A stretch of 36,967 nt of DNA from an uncultured Bacilli bacterium. GTDB lineage: Bacteria > Bacillota_I > Bacilli_A > RF39 > UBA660. Shown piece by piece: positions 32,294 to 36,967 of the stretch; the stretch's first letter is position 1, and each line of letters starts with the position of its first letter. Below the pieces are notes generated by a model. It ran no database searches, was not told the DNA's origin, and was given only the letters and a program-made list of their open reading frames with translations. The stretch spans positions 1 to 36,967 of the forward strand of contig CAKOOC010000009.1 in NCBI GenBank assembly GCA_934098375.1. The letters are read 5' to 3'. The translations under genes and the position numbers were made by a program.

Positions 32294-35287
32294 ATGGCAC
32301 TATCTGAAGAAGAAAAAGCAAAAATTAAAGAAAGACTTGAGAAAATCGGAAGATTATCTGAAGAAGATAGACCTAAATTAACTAAAAAACAAAAAAGTTT
32401 AATTAAAGAAGAATCTGAAAGAATTAATAGTTACAATGCCGCCAATAGAGGAAATAACGATGATTTTTTAGATACTTCTTTACCATTATATTTAATTAAT
32501 AGACTAAATGACGCCGGATTAACAACTACTGGCGATTTTGGCTTTTACATGGATTATTGTAAAAATAATGGCGTATTAACTACCGATGATATAGATAGAT
32601 TATTAGATAGAATCTCTGAAAGTAAGGCAAGTTTAGAAGAAGCTAAAGAAAATCTAGCTCAAACAAAATCTAGAGATTATTTATCCCATAATGTAGAAAG
32701 TATTCTTGAAAGTATTGCTGGAGTTGAAAAATTAGTTAAAGCTAAAAATTATGAAAAAAGATATAATCCTTACACTGATATTACTGGTGTAAGTGGTTTA
32801 ACTGGTTTTGATACGGACATTAGAGCTCTTAAAAATATTATTAACGCTAAAGCTTTTGATAAAGACTTGCAAGACGATATTGAAAGAAAACAAAAAGATT
32901 TAGATGATTTAAAAGATGCTATTAATAAAGAATACCATGAAATTAAAAATTTAGATCCTAATAATATTGAAGAAATTAAACTCCACGCTGCTAAATACAA
33001 TGAACTTACAAGCGGCTATCATAAAGCTGAAAGCTATTTACAAAAATTAACTAAACAAAGAGAAAGAACTGGTTTATTATCATTTGACGATATAACCCGT
33101 GCTCAAAATCTAAGTAATCAAATATATGATTCTTTAAATTTTGCTAAAGTTTACGGATTTTCTAGTCCTGAATTAAGTGCCTTAAATAGTAATTTTGAAA
33201 AATTAAATAATAGCTTTATTATGTATCGTGAATTAATAGTAAATGCTACAAACTTGGAAAAAGAAGTTACTAAGAAAGATAATGAATTAAATAAATTACT
33301 TGCATCATTTATGGTAAGTGTGGATGGAAAAATTGATACGCAAGCTATTAATAAGACTCGTCCGCCTAAAAAAGAAACGCCACCTGTGGCGCCTGCAACC
33401 CCAGAATCACCTGAGATAGTAAAGCCATCAAATGATAATACTCCTGAGGCTAGTGAACCTGAAAAGGAGGAGAAAAAAGTAATATTTATCGGCTATGATA
33501 ATTCAGCTAACCCTTTTTCCTATAAACATCTTGAAATAGGAGATTTGTACACTGTTAAATCTGAAAGTGAAGATTCTTATGTATTTGATGGCGTAGTATC
33601 ATTTTATCCTAAATCTTCTTTTATGACTGAAGAAGAATTTCAAAATATGTATACTCCTGGTAAAACTGTTTATTTATATGTACCAAAAGAAAATGTTGAT
33701 TTAATTGATGATGAATTAAAATTAAATACTCCTTATACTATTAAGAGTGTCGATAATGATAAAATAACTCTTAATGAAGTAAATGGCACATATCCAATAA
33801 TGACCTTTGTTATACCTGAAACTTGGAACTATATTGGTTACTCTTTAACGGGATTAAAAACAAATGATCCTAAATTTGCCGAAGCATTAAATAATATGTA
33901 TTATGGCAAAGATCAAAAAAAGTCAGAAAAACCAATTGAATCTACAGAAGGTCCAAAAGTAGGCGATAAATTATTATATTTTGGTTTACTAAAAAATAGA
34001 ACCATTCCTTACTATCCTGGGTTATCTTTCTTAAGTGAATATACAATAAAAGAAATTATAAATGATAATGGTAACATTTATTACAAGTTTAATGAAATAA
34101 GTGGATCATATTCTAAAGAAAGTTTTATAACTACCAAAGAACATAATAAAATTTATAACGAGGGAATGCAGCCTGGCAAAATCGTTTTATATTATCCGGT
34201 AACAAATGAAAATGCTGATCCCGACTTAAGATTAGGCGCCGAATATCAAATTAAAGAAATAAAAAATGGTAAGATAATACTAGAAAATAGTGATAAAGAA
34301 TTTGATGCTAATGATTTTTATCCTTGTGTATGGAAAGATTTAGTTATTCATAATTTAACTGGTAAACAGCCTATAGAAGTAGAAGATTTTGAACCAATTA
34401 AACCGCAAAATAGTGAGCCTTTACCTCCGCTTCCGCCACATGGAGAACCTGATGATGATTTCTATGTTGTATACAAAGGGAATGCACCTAAAGGTTTTGA
34501 GGATTATTACAGCCGCGTAACTAAAGGTGAAAAATATAAAGTAATAAATGAAACTGGTAACTATTATGAAATAGAATTAGAAGATCATACACCATATAAA
34601 ATTTTAAAATCTTATGCGTGTACATTAAAAGAATGGCAAGAAAGAGACAATTTAGTTGTTTACACTGGTAAGCTAATTAAAGACGATGTTTGTAAAATTA
34701 AAGATTATATCGACTTAACTGTTGGTAAAACCTATAAAATTAAAGAAAAAACTGCTGACGGAAAATACTTAGTATTAGAAGAATTTGAAGATAAAAAATT
34801 CCCTGTATCTGTATTTGCGTCATTAAAAAAATGGGAAAGCTTAACTGATGAAGAAAAAATTAGACTTACAAGTACCCCTAGACCTCGTAAGGTTGTTAAA
34901 GAAGAAACAAAGAATCGTACTATTTATTTAACATCATTTGCTATTGCTATAATTGCTTTAGCGGCAGCTTCTGTACCATTTAGTCTTGCTACTTTAAGTG
35001 TTTTAGTTGGTGCATCTGGCGGTGCCATCGCTTATTATATTGATAAATTAAAAAAGCAAGGCAAACATAAAGAACGTAAAAAAGTAGTAAAAACATTATC
35101 AGATAGATTAAAAGATATTTTTATTGATACCGAAAAAGAACCTATTAAAAAGAGTAAAATAGAAGAAAGCTTATCCGGTATTATTGATAATGATTTAAAA
35201 GGTGAATTAATAGAAGAAGGTCTTGATGAAGATATCTTCAAAGAAGAAGCTGATAAATTTATTAAAAATTCTCCATTAGCATTTTAA
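32294..35287 (+). CDS. Large protein with six SH3-like segments and a hydrophobic C-terminal region
   Basis: A 997-residue protein. Residues 1-350 are helical and charged with coiled-coil stretches (100-130, 195-250, 315-335). A Pro/Glu linker (about 355-392) leads to six beta-rich segments of 55-75 residues (about 393-848). Each follows the pattern of a hydrophobic strand, a LxxGxxYxIK turn, a strand and a final YPxSxF- or DAxDF-like strand, as in small SH3-like barrels. A hydrophobic stretch (about 872-915: IYLTSFAIAIIALAAASVPF) and a Lys-rich helical tail follow. There is no N-terminal signal, so the protein is probably membrane-attached by its C-terminus with the bulk in the cytosol. The tail resembles the next gene. 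Function unknown. Confidence 0.75.
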   Translation: MALSEEEKAKIKERLEKIGRLSEEDRPKLTKKQKSLIKEESERINSYNAANRGNNDDFLDTSLPLYLINRLNDAGLTTTGDFGFYMDYCKNNGVLTTDDIDRLLDRISESKASLEEAKENLAQTKSRDYLSHNVESILESIAGVEKLVKAKNYEKRYNPYTDITGVSGLTGFDTDIRALKNIINAKAFDKDLQDDIERKQKDLDDLKDAINKEYHEIKNLDPNNIEEIKLHAAKYNELTSGYHKAESYLQKLTKQRERTGLLSFDDITRAQNLSNQIYDSLNFAKVYGFSSPELSALNSNFEKLNNSFIMYRELIVNATNLEKEVTKKDNELNKLLASFMVSVDGKIDTQAINKTRPPKKETPPVAPATPESPEIVKPSNDNTPEASEPEKEEKKVIFIGYDNSANPFSYKHLEIGDLYTVKSESEDSYVFDGVVSFYPKSSFMTEEEFQNMYTPGKTVYLYVPKENVDLIDDELKLNTPYTIKSVDNDKITLNEVNGTYPIMTFVIPETWNYIGYSLTGLKTNDPKFAEALNNMYYGKDQKKSEKPIESTEGPKVGDKLLYFGLLKNRTIPYYPGLSFLSEYTIKEIINDNGNIYYKFNEISGSYSKESFITTKEHNKIYNEGMQPGKIVLYYPVTNENADPDLRLGAEYQIKEIKNGKIILENSDKEFDANDFYPCVWKDLVIHNLTGKQPIEVEDFEPIKPQNSEPLPPLPPHGEPDDDFYVVYKGNAPKGFEDYYSRVTKGEKYKVINETGNYYEIELEDHTPYKILKSYACTLKEWQERDNLVVYTGKLIKDDVCKIKDYIDLTVGKTYKIKEKTADGKYLVLEEFEDKKFPVSVFASLKKWESLTDEEKIRLTSTPRPRKVVKEETKNRTIYLTSFAIAIIALAAASVPFSLATLSVLVGASGGAIAYYIDKLKKQGKHKERKKVVKTLSDRLKDIFIDTEKEPIKKSKIEESLSGIIDNDLKGELIEEGLDEDIFKEEADKFIKNSPLAF
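33475..34836 (+). repeat. Six diverged SH3-like protein repeats
   Basis: The segments begin near KKVIFIGYD, GKTVYLYVP, DKLLYFGLL, GKIVLYYPV, DFYVVYKG and NLVVYTGK, with internal GDLYTVKS, NTPYTIKS, SEYTIKE, GAEYQIKE, GEKYKVIN and GKTYKIKE. Alternate segments are more alike (1, 3 and 5; 2 and 4), suggesting duplication of a two-domain unit. Boundaries are approximate. Confidence 0.65.
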
Positions 35288-35304
35288 GAATAGAAAGGAA
35301 CAAT

Positions 35305-35700
35305 ATGAATATTAAAACGGGAAGACATAAAATTATTAAAGAAGAAATAAAAAAGGCTAAGCCTAAAAACGCCGCATATAAATTAGCTCTTGCTATGGCT
35401 GTCGTAGGTTTAATAACTCCAACTGGCATAGTTGTTAAACTAGGCATGGCCGCCCTTCTAGCATACTTACATAAATTAAAAAAATCTGGCATGATTAAGG
35501 AAGACTATGATGACATCAAAGAAATAATGGATGATACAATCGTATCTAATATTCCCAAAGGTTATATTGAAAAAGAAAATGATGCCGAATTAGAAAGCAC
35601 TGTCGATATGTGGAATAATGCCACTTGGGAAGGCTACTACAAACCAGTAGTAACTTATACCTCTAAAAAGTCAGAAAGTTATGGAAGAAGGATTGCGTAA
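35305..35700 (+). CDS. Paralogue of the 997-residue protein's C-terminus
   Basis: A 131-residue protein with a basic N-terminus, a hydrophobic region (about 29-55: LALAMAVVGLITPTGIVVKL) and a hydrophilic tail. The hydrophobic region plus HKLKKSG corresponds to DKLKKQG after the membrane stretch of the preceding gene, so it looks like a partial duplicate carrying only the anchor. A GAAAGGA site lies before the ATG at 35305, 17 bases after the upstream stop. Its stop overlaps the next start (TAATG). Confidence 0.7.
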   Translation: MNIKTGRHKIIKEEIKKAKPKNAAYKLALAMAVVGLITPTGIVVKLGMAALLAYLHKLKKSGMIKEDYDDIKEIMDDTIVSNIPKGYIEKENDAELESTVDMWNNATWEGYYKPVVTYTSKKSESYGRRIA

Positions 35701-35966
35701 TGAAAGAAATAGATAGAAAATATATTACTTTAGATAATAATGAAAGATATGAAATAGTAGACGAAACAAATCAAAATGGCATAAATTATTATTTTGCCTC
35801 TTTAGTAGATGAAAATGATACTCCTTTAGTAAAGTCTTATATTTTTGAAGAGATTATAGAGGATAATGAAAAATATGTCGTTCCTGTTACTGAAGAAGAA
35901 AGATACAGTGCTTTAGCAGCAATATTCATATCTAATTTTAACAAATTAGTAGACGAAGAAGATTAA
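35700..35966 (+). CDS. DUF1292-like small acidic protein
   Basis: An 88-residue acidic soluble protein with the pattern of DUF1292 (YrzB) proteins: NNERYEIVDETNQNGINYYFASLVDE, a strand pair around SYIFEEIIEDNEKYVVPVTEEER, and a C-terminal helix. Members are small cytosolic proteins of unknown role. Its ATG overlaps the previous stop, so translation is coupled. The terminator at 35955 overlaps its end and closes the operon. Confidence 0.65.
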   Translation: MKEIDRKYITLDNNERYEIVDETNQNGINYYFASLVDENDTPLVKSYIFEEIIEDNEKYVVPVTEEERYSALAAIFISNFNKLVDEED

Positions 35967-35979
35967 TTCTTCTTTTTTT
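35955..35979 (+). terminator. Intrinsic terminator of the SH3-like operon
   Basis: GAAGAA, loop GATTAA (containing the stop), TTCTTC, then seven T. Confidence 0.7.
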
Positions 35980-36028
35980 GTGTATATTTTGCTTATTAAT
36001 GACCAAATTAATAACAAGGAGAGAAATT

Positions 36029-36568
36029 ATGAAGAAAAAAATCAGTATATTTAGTTTATTATTACTCGTTACTATGTTATTTGGTTGTACAATGGGAAAC
36101 AACCCTAAAGCAAGAGTTGAAACATTATTAAATAGGTATCAAAGCAAAGATAACTCTATTGTAGGAGAGCTAGATGATTATTTAAAAACTTTAACAATTG
36201 ATGATAAAAACTATGACGATTATAAAAATGTTTATTTAAAACAGTATGAAAACATGAAATATGTTATAAAAGATGAAAAAATAGATGGAGATAACGCCAC
36301 TGTAGTTGCCCAAATCGATGTCTATGACTATTATAAAGTAGAAGAGGAAGTAAACAGCTACATCGCTGCTAATCCTAATGAATTTGCTGATAATGGTACA
36401 TATAGTACCGAAAAGGCCCTAAAATATAAAATCGATAAACTAAATACCGCTAAAGATAGAGTACAATATACCATTACATTTAACTTAACTAAAGTAAATG
36501 ATAAATGGACCATTGATACTCTAAGTACAGAAGATTTAGAAAAGATTCATGGCACATACGCTCATTAA
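36029..36568 (+). CDS. Lipoprotein, unknown function
   Basis: A 179-residue lipoprotein. The signal sequence MKKKISIFSLLLLVTMLFGC ends in an LFGC lipobox with C20 as the lipid-modified residue. The mature part is charged and helical with a strand-rich end (ATVVAQIDVYDYYKVEEE, YTITFNLTKVNDKWTIDTLS), similar in style to DUF4878/DUF5105-type lipoproteins. The ATG at 36029 is chosen because AAGGAGAG lies just upstream and the signal peptide begins there; an in-frame start at 35978 would put 17 extra residues before the basic stretch and overlap the preceding terminator. A terminator follows. Confidence 0.82.
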   Translation: MKKKISIFSLLLLVTMLFGCTMGNNPKARVETLLNRYQSKDNSIVGELDDYLKTLTIDDKNYDDYKNVYLKQYENMKYVIKDEKIDGDNATVVAQIDVYDYYKVEEEVNSYIAANPNEFADNGTYSTEKALKYKIDKLNTAKDRVQYTITFNLTKVNDKWTIDTLSTEDLEKIHGTYAH

Positions 36569-36577
36569 TCTTTTTTT
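36541..36577 (+). terminator. Intrinsic terminator of the lipoprotein gene
   Basis: AAAGATT-C-ATG pairs with CAT-T-AATCTTT around an 11-base loop, followed by a run of T to 36577. The stop codon lies within the 3' arm. Confidence 0.6.
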
Positions 36578-36609
36578 AATTTCTAAAATTTTAAGTATTG
36601 TCATCTCTT

Positions 36610-36618
36610 TGCTATAAT
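36610..36618 (+). promoter_or_regulatory. Extended -10 promoter of the RsgI-like fragment
   Basis: TGCTATAAT (TG-N-TATAAT) lies 25 bases before the ATG at 36644; no clear -35. Confidence 0.55.
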
Positions 36619-36643
36619 TGTAACAGCATGGTAGTGTGATTTT

Positions 36644-36904
36644 ATGAGTAAAAAAAATATGATAATATTAGTAAGTGTTTTAATTTTCGCAATGCTATTA
36701 AGTTTTGGTATTTATAAAAAATTAACACTTAAAAAAGATTTAAGTTCTTCAAAAGATAAAGTCATATCAGTTATAACTTTAGATATAAATCCTAGCATTA
36801 AAATAAGTTTAAATGAAGAAGAAGAAGTAATTAACTTTGAAGCTTTAAATGATGATGCTAAAGAAAATAATTGGTATCGTAAAATAAAATTATTAAAAGG
36901 ATAA
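36644..36904 (+). CDS. Short RsgI-like membrane protein, possibly truncated
   Basis: An 86-residue protein with a hydrophobic segment (about 6-26) and then VISVITLDINPSIKISLNEEEEVINFEALNDD. That matches the extracytoplasmic start of RsgI-type anti-sigma-I proteins (DINPSIEL...N...V...ALN.DG). The N-terminal cytosolic sigma-binding domain is absent and the chain stops soon after the motif, where relatives usually continue. Removing one A in the AAAGAAAATAA run (around 36863) would read AKEIIG, the more usual continuation, but hits a stop four codons later. It may be a decayed remnant or a real short form. A GTGTGATTTT sequence serves as a weak ribosome binding site. Confidence 0.55.
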   Translation: MSKKNMIILVSVLIFAMLLSFGIYKKLTLKKDLSSSKDKVISVITLDINPSIKISLNEEEEVINFEALNDDAKENNWYRKIKLLKG

Positions 36905-36951
36905 ATATTAATAATTTATTATTTAATCGCATAGTTATTACTAGGTGATTT

Positions 36952-36967
36952 ATGATAAAGAAAAAAA
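36952..36967 (+). CDS. Start of a gene cut by the window edge
   Basis: ATG at 36952 follows AGGTGAT (36943-36949) and reads MIKKK before the window ends, a typical signal-peptide start. The product cannot be identified. Confidence 0.5.

Noticed and set aside
1..36967. UGA read as tryptophan (mollicute code)
   Set aside because: Trp is encoded by TGG throughout, and TGA ends the genes at 14234 and 17768 in the expected places.
20569..36967. DGR reverse transcriptase or template repeat near the candidate variable region
   Set aside because: No protein with reverse-transcriptase motifs and no second GC-rich copy of the 22117-22240 patch was seen; if they exist they lie outside the window.

Overview
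The window is a low-GC (roughly 28-30% by eye), densely packed stretch of a Bacillota chromosome. Standard stops including TGA are used (ends at 14232-14234 and 17766-17768), so this is not a UGA=Trp mollicute. Ribosome binding sites are of the AGGTGA/AAGGAG type. murB implies peptidoglycan, and T-box control of valS is typical of Bacillota. The mix of housekeeping genes (valS, murB, mtaB, recD2, rpsT) with glycine-rich and TasA/camelysin-like surface proteins suggests an uncultured gut Bacilli lineage (RF39- or Erysipelotrichales-like); that placement is inference.

Layout. (1) 1-3431: two tandem paralogous glycine-rich surface proteins. The second has a complete promoter whose -35/-10 spacer holds a run of G; the first shows the same G run and -10 box at the window edge. 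(2) 3509-7024: a promoter and T-box leader driving an HD-domain hydrolase and valS, ended by a terminator. (3) 7026-15360: an operon of three large proteins built from sigma-70 parts. One is a degenerate sigma factor with 15 repeats of about 72 residues, one is a sigma factor with intact regions 2-4 and a 550-residue extension, and one is a shortened paralogue of that extension. (4) 15396-20447: murB, a YetF-like protein, two membrane proteins (one a CPBP protease), an anchored protein and mtaB. (5) 20471-22299: a third G-tract promoter cassette driving a TasA-like surface protein whose C-terminus carries a GC-rich, adenine-poor patch resembling a diversity-generating retroelement (DGR) variable region. 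(6) 22452-29049: unknown genes, a stand-alone NIF3-type domain, recD2, an unlisted 49-residue membrane protein, an AI-2E-family transporter, and on the minus strand a transglutaminase-like protein and rpsT. (7) 29118-35966: a TasA-like protein with a phage-like C-terminus, then proteins carrying repeated SH3-like segments and hydrophobic anchors. (8) 36029-36967: a lipoprotein, an RsgI-like fragment and the first codons of another gene.

The most interesting material is the set of G-tract promoters predicted to phase-vary surface proteins, the sigma-derived repeat operon (whose repeats vary mainly along one face of the putative DNA-recognition helix), and the DGR-like patch. No reverse transcriptase, recombinase, CRISPR array, rRNA or tRNA was seen.
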